Source: JACCZX01 sp963801035 (lineage in GTDB: Bacteria > Pseudomonadota > Gammaproteobacteria > Burkholderiales > Burkholderiaceae_F). Taken from it: DNA of 64,000 nt. The notes under the pieces are model-generated. The model did no database searches and was not told the DNA's origin. It was given only the letters and a program-made list of their open reading frames with translations. Numbering within the stretch: the first letter of the stretch is position 1; each line of letters starts with the position of its first letter. This document shows positions 17,196 to 26,860 of the stretch, piece by piece. A program made the position numbers and the translations under genes. The stretch covers positions 124,001-188,000 of the forward strand of contig CAWDDF010000002.1 in NCBI GenBank assembly GCA_963801035.1. Direction: 5' to 3'.

Positions 17196-19206
17196 CTATA
17201 CCCGCGCCGGACGCAACCAAACCCATGCCATGAGGCCGAGCGTCAGTCCATAAGCCAGGTACGTATACATAACCTCAGGTCGCATGATGGCCGTGTAGCC
17301 GAGCAGCACTGCCAAAGGAACCCATAGCGTTCGATCGGCGTCAGTTCTCGCCTGAAGTATCCATACAGGTAAATCGAACTTGTCGCTTGCACGATCAGCA
17401 CTTCCGCCACCGCCCAGACCATCTTCCACGAAATGTTGGGAAACGCCATGATTTCGGGATTGAATACAAAGGCAAACGGGATGATGAAGGTCGTGGCAGC
17501 AAGCTTCATCGAATGCATCCCGGTTTCCCAGAAACCTGAACCCGATATTTTTGCCGCCGCGAGTACAGACTCGGCAACCGGCGGAGATAGCGTTGCGTAA
17601 ACGGCAAAATAGAATGCGAAGTAATGCGCCTGCAGCGGGGCGATGCCAATCTGAATCATGAACGGGACCACTGCCAGCGCCGCAATCAGGTAAGCAACTG
17701 GCGTAGGCAAGCCGATCCCGAGAATGATCGACAGAACCGCCGCACCGATGCAGAAGGATGATCTGGCTGTCAGGCAAAATGCTAATCAGCCAGACGCCAA
17801 GCTTGCCCGAAAGGTTCGTCGTCTGAAATGCCTGGCCCAGCGGCCCGATGGCAATCAACAGAAGAGACAGCAAGCGAAACGAGCAGCAAGCCCTCTTCCA
17901 GCGCTGTTCTTCATGTCCTTCAGCTTCGGACGATAGGGACCCTGGAATACTGAAAGGACCAGCGCGACGACGATGCCGGCCATGCCCGCCACGGACGGCG
18001 AGAAGTAATTCACCAGCAAAACGATGACGGTCAACGAAGGAAATCACGAACGCCGGGATGAGCCGCCAGACGAGTCCTAGGTTCGCCGGCTCGTGCAGTC
18101 TGGGCAGGTCGTAACGCATCGCGTACACGACCACACCGATCGCCACGCCGGTCATATAAAGAATCCCGGCAAGACTGCGGCTTTGACAACCTCGATATAG
18201 GCGATGCCGAGGAAGCCGGCGATAAGGAACGCCGCCGAGCCCAGCACGGGAGGCATGATCTGGCCGGCGGTAGAGGCCGTTGCCTCGATCGCACCGGCCA
18301 TCGGCGCGACTGTAGCCGCCCCGGATCATCAAGCGGGATCGTGAAACGTCCGCACAACACGACGTTCGAAACCGCCGTTCCCATCACGGCGGCGACCGCA
18401 CCGCTACCGATGATTGCGGGCGCTGCAGCGCCCGCCTTTCATGCGTCCACCGGCCAATCGTCCGGCTTCGACGATCATCGGCATCATGCCCAAGCCGAAA
18501 CAACGTGGTTGCGTAGATGACCAGGAAAAAAATGTCGTCGGACGCAGTCTGCGCAAACAGGAAAAACCCTTGCGTTACACCAAGCCCGATGTAGTTCATT
18601 ACAAAGGCAGGCTCATACCCGGGATGTGAAAGCAGCGGGTGGTCAATGTACTGGCCGAAGAAAAAATAAACGATCGCCAGCGCGACGATGGTGGTCAGCG
18701 TCGGACCCCAGTGAATCAGCGTCAGCAACAAGACGCCGACCGTGAAAACTCCGCCCATCGCCATGTCGAAGCTGTCGAAAAATGGGCGCTGTCCTCTCGA
18801 GGCGATCGGCATTCAAGCGAATGAAAGCGGCACCTGCGATGGCCAGCACCGATCCGATGAGCGACAGCGCCCCCCTGATCCACAGCGATCGCGGGCACTT
18901 TGTCGGCAACAGCGTGAAGCTTTCGCGCTGCTTCCTCGCCGAGGATCAGGACGGCGGCACCTGCTTCCTCGTATCCTTCATCGCCAAATTTTTTCCCGAG
19001 GCGTTCTCCGATAAACACCTTGAACGACGCGAAGCAGGAAATGATCATCACGAACAAGACAAACGTGGAATAGTGCCGTGCCGAGCTCGACACCAGCCCG
19101 AACACCGCAATGCCGACATAAAGAATCATCAGTAACCCGACGACCAGCGTGAGGTTGTCGAAGATGCGATCCGGTTTTTCCAGCGCTGCAGCGTGACTTG
19201 ATCCAT
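17196..19206 (-). CDS. TRAP transporter fused 4TM/12TM permease (TAXI type), frames broken
   Basis: Minus-strand fragments join in order into a fused DctQM-type permease of about 660 residues. The N-terminal part is ALEKPDRIFDNLTLVVGLLMILYVGIAVFGLVSSSARHYSTFVLF. Then follow FFDSFDMAMGGVFTVGVLLLTLIHWGPTLTTIVALAIVYFFFGQYI, FAQTASDDIFFLVIYATTLF, and PTPVAYLIAALAVVPFMIQIGIAPLQAHYFAFYFAVYATLSPPVAESV. The protein ends LMAWVWLRPARV. Fused permeases of this kind pair with TAXI binding proteins, and one is encoded just upstream. ATG near 19206 is the likely start, followed almost at once by an apparent shift. At least five indels disrupt the frame. Substrate unknown; the upstream BKACE genes suggest a carboxylic acid. 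Confidence 0.75.
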
Positions 19207-19237
19207 TTACGCGCTCGAAACTGACAGTCCTGCGGGA

Positions 19238-20372
19238 TCACGAGACGCCGATAGGACACTGGCCCGCGGTGTGCGGGCCGCTGTCCTCGAAGAAGATTAT
19301 TTTGGATAGGTCATGGCGGGATAGTTCTTTGGCTCTGTCCCACCAGCCCAGCTCGACGAAAGCCTTCTTGGCGCCCGGATGGACGTTCTCATCCGAGAGG
19401 CCCGCCACCATCAGCTCGGGCGACCAGATCTTCCAGAGCGGGTGCAGCTCGCGCAGCTTCGGCGCCAATTTGGCCACCGCCATCACGATCTGGTAGGCAC
19501 GTCGTCGGGGAAATCCGGCATGCACCGCCTTGTAGCCACGCACCAGACCGACCGGCAGCGGCTCAGTCTGCTTGGGCAGCGTTCCGGCCGGAATCACCGT
19601 GTGCATGAACGTGGTGCCCTACTTCTTGTTGATGCGATCGATCGGTCTCCTTGTCCACGCCGAGGTAGCGCAGCGGCTTGCCCGACGCCTCGAGCTGGCG
19701 CATCGGCCCGCCGATCATCCACTCCTTCTGGTTCGGCTCCATGCCGAACACGGTGACGCGCCGTCGGTCGAGCCGTCGATCAGCTGCTGGGTCAGCGCGG
19801 CGGGCGTCAGGTGGCGGATGTCGCTGTTGGCCGGCGTGATGCCGTAGGCCTCCAGCATCATGCGCGAGAACACGCCCCAGTCGCTCTGGCTGCGCAGCCC
19901 GAGCGAGATGCGCTTGCCCTTGAGGTCGGCGATCTTCTTGATATTCGGATCAAAGGTCACGAAGAACTTGCCCTGCGCCCACCAGGTCTCGCCGTAGAGC
20001 AGCTTGAACTGGATCGGCACGCGCTTCGGGCATGAACTCCTTCATCTCCGGCGTGCCGCCCCATTTCATCGCCAGCTGGATCAGCACGTCTTCGGTGCTG
20101 AAGACGAAGCGCTTCCAGTTTCGCTCTTGCCCCATCTCCCGGATGTTGTACATGTAGCCCGGGGTTTCCTGCGGCAGCAGCGTGACCGGTGATCCTTCCT
20201 TGATCATCTGCACCATCAGGATCGTGTCGCTCTCGGTCGGCCCGCAGCCTGCCGGGCAGAGCAGAAGCGGCACAGATACCTTGCTTTGGGCCGCAGCCGG
20301 CGTTGCCGCCAGCCCGGCCGCCAATGCCAAGACCCCGCCCATCACAACGGAATTGAATAGACGCTTTAGCAT
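19238..20372 (-). CDS. TAXI-family TRAP transporter substrate-binding protein, frames broken
   Basis: A periplasmic binding protein starting at ATG 20372, preceded by AAAGGAGCTC, with a clean signal peptide (MLKRLFNSVVMGGVLALAAG, cleavage after ATPAAAQ). The TAXI-like body follows in several frames: DTILMVQMIKEGSPVTLLPQETPGYMYNIREMG, FKLLYGETWWAQGKFFVTFDPNIKKIADLKGKRISLG, FSRMMLEAYGITP, MFGMEPNQKEWMIGG, and a C-terminal part with LVRGYKAVHAGFP and ENVHPGAKKAFVELGWWDRA. Shifts lie near 20035, 19760, 19640 and 19610. It delivers substrate to the fused permease encoded 32 bp downstream. Confidence 0.78.
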
Positions 20373-20444
20373 TCTGAGCTCCTTTCGATTGGTTACTTGC
20401 TTAGCTGTCACCTTGCTTCACTTTCTATATCCGCGTGTCGAGAC

Positions 20445-21185
20445 TCAGCGCGTCAGATAACCACCGTCGACAACGATCGTTTCGCCAGTGACATAGCCGA
20501 GAACGTCGGATGCGAGCAGCGCAACGACGCGGGCAATATCGTCGGTGGATGCAAAGCGGCCGAGCGGGATTCGGCGAGTACGGCCTGCGGCGCTCTGGAG
20601 TGAGCAGCGAGTTCGTCATGCTGGTCTCCGCCACCCCGGCGCGATCGCGTTGACGTTGATCCCAACGGCGCCAGCTCGCGCGCCAGGCCCTTGGTCAGTG
20701 CGACGACGCCCGCCTTGGTCGTGCCATAAAGGACGTTGCCGAAAGAGCCACCGCCTTTCATCGCCGACACAGACGCAATGTTGACGATCTTGCCGTAGCG
20801 CTTCGACCATCGATGCCGAGCACGGCTTTGCAGCAGTAGTAGACGCCCGACAAGTTCACCCGGCAGACATCGTCCCAGTCTGCGATCGAAGCGTCGAGCA
20901 CTGGGCCGGTTTTAAGAATTCCTGCGTTGTTAACGACGATGTCGATACGACCGCGCTCGCGCACGATCTGCTCGACCGCGGCGCCGCTTGGGGCGTTGCC
21001 AACATCCAGCGTCAGCGGAGCACCGCGCTCACCGAACTGCGTTGCAATCTTGTCGGCGGCGCCCGTTGCTGTCCGCCACGTACACACTGCAACCGTGCTC
21101 GAAGAGTGTGGCTGGCGATCGATGCACCGATTCCGCCGCCGGCTCCGGTGACCAGCGCGACCTTGCCGTCGAGCTTCAGATCCAT
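20445..21185 (-). CDS. Short-chain dehydrogenase/reductase, frames broken
   Basis: A 247-codon span matching a classical NAD(P)-dependent SDR. It has MDLKLDGKVALVTGAGGGIGASIA at the start (TGxxxGIG cofactor motif) and the NNAG motif in IDIVVNNAGILKTGPVLD. The catalytic tyrosine and lysine lie in VLYGTTKAGVVALTKGLARELAP (YxxxK). The end is LLASDVLGYVTGETIVVDGGYLTR. Four or more indels (about 21090, 20810, 20665, 20580) split it. It sits between the BKACE genes and the TAXI transporter in the same direction. In such an operon it could oxidise a beta-hydroxy acid to the beta-keto acid that BKACE enzymes cleave. The substrate cannot be read from sequence. Confidence 0.82.
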
Positions 21186-21188
21186 CAG

Positions 21189-22021
21189 TCAATGGAGCGC
21201 AGCAAGTCCGAGGATCTGACGAGCTTCGGCAGCGGTAGCGGGGCGGCGGTCATAGCGCGCGCATGCGTCGGCGATCTTGCGCACGAGCTCTGCGTTGCTC
21301 GCCGCCAGTCGGTCAGGCTCGATGCGCAAGTTGTCTTCGAGACCGGTGCGGCAATGCCCGCCTGCCTCCAGGCACCATTGATTGACTTCCCATTGATGGC
21401 GGCCGATGCCGGCTGCTACCCACGTTGCATCGGGCAGCACGGCTGCGAGCTCGGAGCGCAGGAAGTCGAAGATCGAGCGGCGCGCCGGCATCGCGTTCGG
21501 CACGCCCAGCACGAACTGCACGTGCGGCCGTTCTTTGACCAGTCCCTTTTTCACCAGATTCGCGGCGTTGTACAGCATCGCAAGATCGAACACTTCGATT
21601 TCGGGCTTGACGTCGTTGTCGAGCATCGTGCGCGCGAGCCCTTCGACAAAGTCCGGCGCGTTTTCATAGATGCCGTTCGGAAATTGACCGAGCCAGTCGC
21701 AAGCGATGCCATGTCGGGCTTCAGGTAAAGCATCGCGCCGCGCTTTTGCTGCTCGCGGCCGCGGCCTCCGGTGGAGAACTGCACGATCATGCCGGGGCAA
21801 TGCTTGCGCACGCCTTCCTGAACCCGGCCGTACAACTCGGGATCGGAGCCCGGCGATTCATCCGGGTTGCGCACATGAATGTGAACCAGCGCAGCGCCCG
21901 CCTCGAATGCTTCGTGCGTCGACTCGACTTGCTGCTCGGGCGTGACCGGCACTGCAGGGTTGTCTTTCTTGCGCGGCACCGCACCGGTGATCGCGACGGT
22001 GATGATGACGGGCTGTGTCAT
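21189..22021 (-). CDS. 3-keto-5-aminohexanoate cleavage-type enzyme (BKACE, DUF849), one frameshift
   Basis: A BKACE-family TIM-barrel enzyme. These zinc enzymes condense a beta-keto acid with acetyl-CoA to give acetoacetate and a CoA ester. Visible blocks are MTQPVIITVAITGAVPRKKDNPAVPVTPEQ at the start, the metal-ligand motif AGAALVHIHVRNPD, IVQFSTGGRG, and later PHVQFVLGVPNAMPA and AGGHCRTGLEDNLRI. One indel near 21680 shifts the frame between LATGSVNF and PNGIYENAPDF. It ends four bases before the SDR start. A neighbouring paralogue at 22063 differs clearly in sequence, so the two probably have different or sequential substrates. Confidence 0.85.
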
Positions 22022-22062
22022 ACAGGCATTTGCATCCATCCGCGCAGATAAGCGAACCGGCA

Positions 22063-22986
22063 CTACGCGGCCTCTGCGAAGGTGGACTGCGCCTTCGCAG
22101 CCCGCATTTGCATCATTCGCCGCGCCTCTTCGGGGGTTGCGATCTCGCGGCCGAGCTCACGCGCCATGCGCACAGCACGCTCTACGAACTGTGCATTGCT
22201 CTGGGCCAGCACGCCGTGGTGGTAGTAAACGTTGTCTTCAAATCCGACCCGGATGTTGCCGCCCATCGCGAGGACCATCGCGCACAGCGGCATCTGGTGC
22301 TTGCCGATGCACACCACCTGCCAGCTGCAATCATCGGGCAGCGCATCGATCATCGTCATCAGGTTCTGAGGCGATGCCGGGATACCACCGTCGATGCCGA
22401 TGACCATGCTGAAATGCATCGGACCCGTCACGACGCCTAGGTGCTTGAGCTTCATGATGTTGGCGATGTGGCTCAGGTCGTAGACCTCGAACTCGTTCTG
22501 GATGCCGCGCTCGTTGCAGCCCATGATGAACTGCGTGTTCCACGCCTTCGAGTTGTCGAACAGAAATTCAGTCTGCCGGTGCTGGAAGTGAAAAGTCCCC
22601 GCGTTGACAGTGAGCATGTCGGGTCTCGGATCGAGATCGAGCAGTGCCATGCGTTCGGCCTGCGTAAAGCCGTCGGCCGGCATGTCGCGTCCGCGCGTGT
22701 AACGCACGCCGATTCCATTGCCCACCTGAGTGATCATTCCAGGGCAGCGCTCGACTATGCCTCGCAGGATCTCCTGGTACACCGCCGGATCGGAAGTGGT
22801 CAGCCCACTCTTGTCACGGGCATGAATGTGCGCGATGGACGCGCCGGCGTCGTACGAATCCTTCATCGCCTGAACAATGTCTTTCGGCTGCTCGGGCAGC
22901 GCTGGATTCGCCTCTTTGCCGTGCAGGCCCCCCGTCGTCGCGACGGTAATGATGACTTTCTCAAGTCTGGTTACGTCCGGTTTCAT
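22063..22986 (-). CDS. 3-keto-5-aminohexanoate cleavage-type enzyme (BKACE, DUF849), second copy
   Basis: An intact 307-residue BKACE-family protein starting at ATG 22986 behind AAGGAGACG. Key blocks are KVIITVATTGGLHGKEANPALPEQPKD, the zinc motif ASIAHIHARDKSG, ITQVGNGIGVRY, and FHFQHRQTEFLFDNS. The region VVTGPMHFSMVIGIDGGIPASPQNL precedes GGNIRVGFEDNVYYHHGVLAQSN. The His-x-His pair and the late GFEDN motif are canonical. The reaction class is known for the family; the keto acid is not predictable. It lies between the IclR regulator and the first BKACE copy, 41 bp from the latter, in one probable operon. Confidence 0.92.
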   Translation of the reverse strand: MKPDVTRLEKVIITVATTGGLHGKEANPALPEQPKDIVQAMKDSYDAGASIAHIHARDKSGLTTSDPAVYQEILRGIVERCPGMITQVGNGIGVRYTRGRDMPADGFTQAERMALLDLDPRPDMLTVNAGTFHFQHRQTEFLFDNSKAWNTQFIMGCNERGIQNEFEVYDLSHIANIMKLKHLGVVTGPMHFSMVIGIDGGIPASPQNLMTMIDALPDDCSWQVVCIGKHQMPLCAMVLAMGGNIRVGFEDNVYYHHGVLAQSNAQFVERAVRMARELGREIATPEEARRMMQMRAAKAQSTFAEAA

Positions 22987-23020
22987 GATCGTCTCCTTAT
23001 GTCGAAAAAATTCGTTGCCG

Positions 23021-23884
23021 TCATGCCGCCATTTTTCCTGGTCGCGCAAACCCCTTTGCACGTGGCTGCGGTTGACTATTGATGCTTTCGGGCAGCAGCG
23101 TGGCCGCGATTTCGGCGGCGGCGGTCCGCATCGCGGGCAAGAAACTGTGTCCCTTTTTCAGCGTCATGCGTGGCGCCGGCCCATGCACGGCAATTGCCGC
23201 ACACATTCGGCCTTGCGGATCGCGCACCGGCACCGCCATGCACACCGAACCGACGAGATACTCGCCGACATCGGTACCAACGCCGCCCACTCGAATCTTC
23301 GCCAACTCGCGTTCGAGCGCCGCGACATTAGTGTTTGTGCGATCGGTGTAGCGCGTGAGCGGTCCTGATCCAAGCAGTCGCCGCACCTGCGCTGGCGGCA
23401 GAGCGGAAAGCAGCAGTTTGCCGCTCGCGGTGCAATGCAGCGGCACGCGAGAGCCTGGGTCCATGTGCAGACGAACTCCGGCGGTAGTTTCAACGCGATC
23501 GAGGTACACGACTTCGCTGCCGTCGAGCATCGTGAAGTTGCACGTTTCGCCGATCGCCTCGACCAGGCGCGCCAGAATCGCTCTGCGCTCGCGCCGGTGC
23601 GGTGAGCGGGTCTGGACCGCCAGCGCCAGTGCGGAAAAGCGCGGGCCGACTACATAGCGCTTGTCGAGGACCTGTCGCTCGACCAAGCCACCGCGCATCA
23701 GCAGCCGCAGGATGCGATGTACGGTGGGCTTGGGCAACGCGCTGATGCGAGTCAGCTCCTCGAGCGTCAGCGATTCGTCCGATGTTGCGATGAGTTCGAG
23801 CACGGCGAATGCGCGCAGCGTCGATGAGGCTGCCGAATCGTCACCAGATGTCGCCGCTGGAAATTCCACTAAACGGAACGTCAT
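23021..23884 (-). CDS. IclR-family transcriptional regulator
   Basis: A 287-residue regulator with an N-terminal winged helix (FAVLELIATSDESLTLEELTRISALPKPTVHRILRLLMRGGLVER, about residues 26-70). The C-terminal IclR ligand-binding domain includes VYLDRVETTAGVRLHMDPGSRVPLHCTASGKLLLSAL and VGEYLVGSVCMAVPVRDPQGRMCAAIAVHGPAPRM. It is the first gene of the minus-strand BKACE-SDR-TAXI operon and is divergent from the biotin carrier gene at 23978 with only 93 bp between. Control of both directions is therefore likely. The inducer is probably the acid imported by the TRAP-TAXI system (inference). Confidence 0.95.
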   Translation of the reverse strand: MTFRLVEFPAATSGDDSAASSTLRAFAVLELIATSDESLTLEELTRISALPKPTVHRILRLLMRGGLVERQVLDKRYVVGPRFSALALAVQTRSPHRRERRAILARLVEAIGETCNFTMLDGSEVVYLDRVETTAGVRLHMDPGSRVPLHCTASGKLLLSALPPAQVRRLLGSGPLTRYTDRTNTNVAALERELAKIRVGGVGTDVGEYLVGSVCMAVPVRDPQGRMCAAIAVHGPAPRMTLKKGHSFLPAMRTAAAEIAATLLPESINSQPQPRAKGFARPGKMAA

Positions 23885-23977
23885 GTTTCATTATTGCCGT
23901 ATTTCCATTCGCCGTGCAAAGATGTGAAACCATCGGGGCGAGCGGCACAGCTGACGCACTAGCTGCGGAGATACAAG

Positions 23978-24473
23978 GTGGCCCACGAGCACCTTACGTA
24001 CGACGACCTATTGCGTATTGTCGAATTGATTCAATCGACCGAGCATTTTTCAGAGTTCCGGTTAAAGGTTGGGGAAATCGAGATCGAGCTGCGTCACCGC
24101 AAGTCAGGAATGCCGGCGCCAATGTCACCGCCGTACGCGGCCAACGCCGCCATTGCCCCGACGGCTCTTCGCGGAGGAGCCGAGCCGCCGAATCCGCCAG
24201 CAGACGAAATGGCCAGAAGGCTCGCTGCTTGTTCGTTCCCCGATGATCGGTACGTTCTATTGCGCGCCGCAGCCGGGAGCATCGCCATTCGTAGAAGTTG
24301 GCCAGGTAGTCGAACCAAGTACAACGGTGTGCATCATCGAAGTGATGAAGTTGATGAACTCCGTCAGCGCTGATGCGCATGGGACCGTAGTTCAGATACT
24401 GGTCGACGATGGTGCTCAGGTGGAGGCAGGGCAGCCGCTGATTGCCCTGCAGCCGAGGAACGATCTGCAATGA
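23978..24473 (+). CDS. Biotin carboxyl carrier protein (AccB-like), one frameshift
   Basis: A roughly 165-residue biotin carrier. The N-terminal part (LTYDDLLRIVELIQSTEHFSEFRLKVGEIEIELRH) is the usual AccB leader. A Pro/Ala-rich linker follows, then the biotinyl domain SPMIGTFYCAPQPGASPFVEVGQVV with the biotin-accepting lysine in CIIEVMKLMNSVSAD. One indel near 24210 moves the frame between linker and domain. GTG 23978 is the start. Its stop overlaps the next start (ATGA at 24470). No biotin carboxylase subunit is encoded here, unlike usual accBC pairs, so it must borrow one or serve a decarboxylase. Confidence 0.85.
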
Positions 24474-25924
24474 CCCAAGAACGCTTTGACTTCATTGACG
24501 TCACACTGCGCGACGCCCATCAGTGCCTGTGGGCGACACGCATGACCACGGCGATGATGACGCCCATTCTCGATTCGATCGACCGCGCCGGTTATGCCTA
24601 CATCAACATTCTCGGCGGCGCCGTATTCGACGTCTGCGTGCGGTATCTGCACGAGAATCCGTGGGAACGCATCGGCCTGCTGTGCAAGCATCTCGCAACG
24701 CCGTGCGACGCGCTGACACGCGCTCAGAGCCTTTATACGTTCGAGCTTTTTCCGGACGACGTCGTTGCATGCAACTCGCATGTGCTGGCGCGGCGCGGCA
24801 TAAAAGTGATGACTGTTTATGACGCGCTGAACGACAACCGCAACATCGAGTCATCGGTCCGTTCTGCGCACCTGGTGGGAATGAAGGTCAACGCAATGAT
24901 GACTTACACGCTGTCGCCGGTGCACACGGATGCGTACTACGTGGAGCGAGCGCGTGAACTTGTTGCTCTGGCGGTCGACTTTATTTCAATCAAGGATCCG
25001 ACCGGATTGTTGACACCCGAGCGCGGCCGGACACTGTTCCCGCTAGTCGTTCAGGCTGCTGGTCACATTCCGGTCCAGTTGCATTCGCATTGCCAATCAG
25101 GTCTTGCGCCGGAGGTCTACGAGACTGCGATAAACAGCGGCTTCCGGTATGGCTACACGGCAACGCAGCCGTTGGCCAATGGCGCGTCGCTGCCGGCGAC
25201 CGAGGATGTTGTGGCACGAGCGCGCAGGCTCGGATACACGACGTCGATGAACGACGAAGCGCTCGCCGAAGTCGCCAGCTATTTTCATTGGGTCAGCGTG
25301 CGCGAAGGCAAACCACGCGGACAAGTATCGACGTACGACGCCGCTTTGTATGAGCATCAAGTTCCCGGCGGGATGATTTCAAACCTGCGCTCACAGCTAG
25401 CAGCAATGCGTCTGGAGCATCGGCTGCCGGAAATACTTGAAGAGGTGGCACAAGTACGACGTGACCTTGGGTATCCGATTCTCGTAAGCCCGTTTGCGCA
25501 GTATCTGGTGACGCAGGCGACGCTCAACGTAGTGCAGGGAGAACGCTACAAGACGATTCCTGATGAGATAAGAAACTACGCAAGCGGGTGGTACGGACGC
25601 CTAGCGGCACCTCTTTCTAGCGATTTTTTGGAACGCGCGAACATCGACCCGTCTGCCTTTGTCGCTGAAGCGCCAGCGCGTCGGATGGAACCTGCGATTC
25701 CCGGCCTGCGTGCACAGCTTGGTGCTTCCGCCACCGATGAAGACCTGCTGCTGAGGGCGTTTTACGGTCCCAAGCTGCTCGAACCGCTGCGGGATCCGAC
25801 GCCGGAGTGCCGCTTCCGCACGACGCCCCTGACCGAACTCATCGGATTCCTCGCCAACCGCTCGGATATTGAGCACGCGCGGGTGCGGTTCGCCGGTACC
25901 GACATGACGATTTCTGCTTCGTGA
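24470..25924 (+). CDS. Biotin-dependent carboxyltransferase subunit (OadA/PycB-like)
   Basis: A 484-residue protein with the HMGL-like carboxyltransferase barrel followed by the conserved carboxylase domain. The start block FIDVTLRDAHQCLWATRMTT is diagnostic. The active-site lysine lies in VDFISIKDPTGLLTPERG and metal histidines in VQLHSHCQSGLAPEVYETAI. The C-terminal half (HQVPGGMISNLRSQLAAMRLEHRLPEIL, PFAQYLVTQATLNVV) matches pyruvate carboxylase B and oxaloacetate decarboxylase alpha. There is no fused biotinyl domain; the preceding gene supplies it. Candidate activities are carboxylation or decarboxylation of pyruvate/oxaloacetate or another small keto acid. Divergence from the IclR-BKACE operon links it to that pathway. 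Confidence 0.9.
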   Translation: MTQERFDFIDVTLRDAHQCLWATRMTTAMMTPILDSIDRAGYAYINILGGAVFDVCVRYLHENPWERIGLLCKHLATPCDALTRAQSLYTFELFPDDVVACNSHVLARRGIKVMTVYDALNDNRNIESSVRSAHLVGMKVNAMMTYTLSPVHTDAYYVERARELVALAVDFISIKDPTGLLTPERGRTLFPLVVQAAGHIPVQLHSHCQSGLAPEVYETAINSGFRYGYTATQPLANGASLPATEDVVARARRLGYTTSMNDEALAEVASYFHWVSVREGKPRGQVSTYDAALYEHQVPGGMISNLRSQLAAMRLEHRLPEILEEVAQVRRDLGYPILVSPFAQYLVTQATLNVVQGERYKTIPDEIRNYASGWYGRLAAPLSSDFLERANIDPSAFVAEAPARRMEPAIPGLRAQLGASATDEDLLLRAFYGPKLLEPLRDPTPECRFRTTPLTELIGFLANRSDIEHARVRFAGTDMTISAS

Positions 25925-25949
25925 TGTATGCGCTGAACTGGCGGGACGT

Positions 25950-26672
25950 GTGGACGCCGCCACGCTGACTGCCGCTGCCGGGGTGGCGGCCATGGCAGGG
26001 ATCGTGCGTGGCATCACAGGATTCGGCGGAGCGATGGTGGCGGCGCCTCCGCTGGCGTTGTTGCTGGGCCCTCACGTGGCCGTCCCCATCGTACTGGTGC
26101 TGGAGTCAGTTGTTGCGGCGCCGATGCTGGTGAAGACGCGGCGCGAAGTAGAACGAGGCGTGATCGGCCCCATCTTGATCGCGGCCTGCATAACCGTTCC
26201 GCTCGGCGCATTCCTATTAATAGTGGCCGAGCCGGAATTAATTCGCCGGGCAATCGCCGTCGCCGTGATCGTGTTTGCCATGCTGCTGCTGCGCGGCTGG
26301 CGCTCCAGCTATCAGCCACGCACCGCGATGTCGTTAGCGGTAGGAGCGATCAGCGGCTTGATGACGGGCGCGACCAGCATTGGCGGCCCTCCCGTCATTC
26401 TCTATTTGCTGTCCGGTCCGCATTCGGCCGAAACAACTCGTGCCAACCTTACTTTGTTCATTGCGGTGACCTCGCTGTTCGGTCTCGCGATGCTCGCGTT
26501 CTATGGACTTGCTGACGCGGCGGTCGCATGGACATCGTTGTGGCTGGCACCAACGTATTACCTAGGGTTACTTCTGGGGCAGCGTCTCTTCCTTCGATTT
26601 AGCGACGCACGCTTCCGTCAATTCACCTTGCTGCTGCTGATAGCAGTTGCGATCGGGATTCTGCTTGTCTAG
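25950..26672 (+). CDS. TauE/SafE-family sulfite/organosulfur exporter
   Basis: A 240-residue membrane protein with about eight hydrophobic segments and the family's twin glycine-rich repeats: GIVRGITGFGGAMVAAPPLALLLGP near the N-terminus and GAISGLMTGATSIGGPPVILYLLSG mid-protein. Members near sulfonate genes are proposed to export sulfite (TauE) or sulfoacetate (SafE). GTG 25950 is the start. It follows the carboxyltransferase by 25 bp and may be its operon partner. In a window with two desulfonating enzymes, sulfite export is a reasonable role, although many TauE/SafE proteins carry other anions. Confidence 0.88.
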   Translation: MDAATLTAAAGVAAMAGIVRGITGFGGAMVAAPPLALLLGPHVAVPIVLVLESVVAAPMLVKTRREVERGVIGPILIAACITVPLGAFLLIVAEPELIRRAIAVAVIVFAMLLLRGWRSSYQPRTAMSLAVGAISGLMTGATSIGGPPVILYLLSGPHSAETTRANLTLFIAVTSLFGLAMLAFYGLADAAVAWTSLWLAPTYYLGLLLGQRLFLRFSDARFRQFTLLLLIAVAIGILLV

Positions 26673-26720
26673 GTAACAGTTTGTGCAACGCGCGAATGGT
26701 GCAGTTGCTGGCGGAATACG

Positions 26721-26749
26721 TTGACGCATGCAGCAACCACGACTACTGT
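26721..26749 (+). promoter_or_regulatory. Possible sigma-70 promoter ahead of the dctP operon
   Basis: TTGACG at 26721-26726 is followed after 17 bp by TACTGT at 26744-26749, about 110 bp before the dctP start. The -35 match is good and the -10 weak. It lies in the 188-bp gap after the exporter gene, where a new transcript would have to begin. Confidence 0.3.
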
Positions 26750-26860
26750 CCAACGCAATTGCTTGAGGGTCGCACTTACGCGCAGGAGCAAATTTCCACC
26801 GCTGCGGCGTGACTCAATACGTGCCGACTCGGGTTGGCCATAACGACAGGGAGACATTGA

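Noticed and set aside
8400..24300. Interpretation of the broken genes as a decaying genomic island
   Set aside because: Fragments stay highly conserved and colinear, breaks are almost all single-base shifts, and overall gene lengths are preserved, which is more like consensus error. It cannot be excluded without reads.
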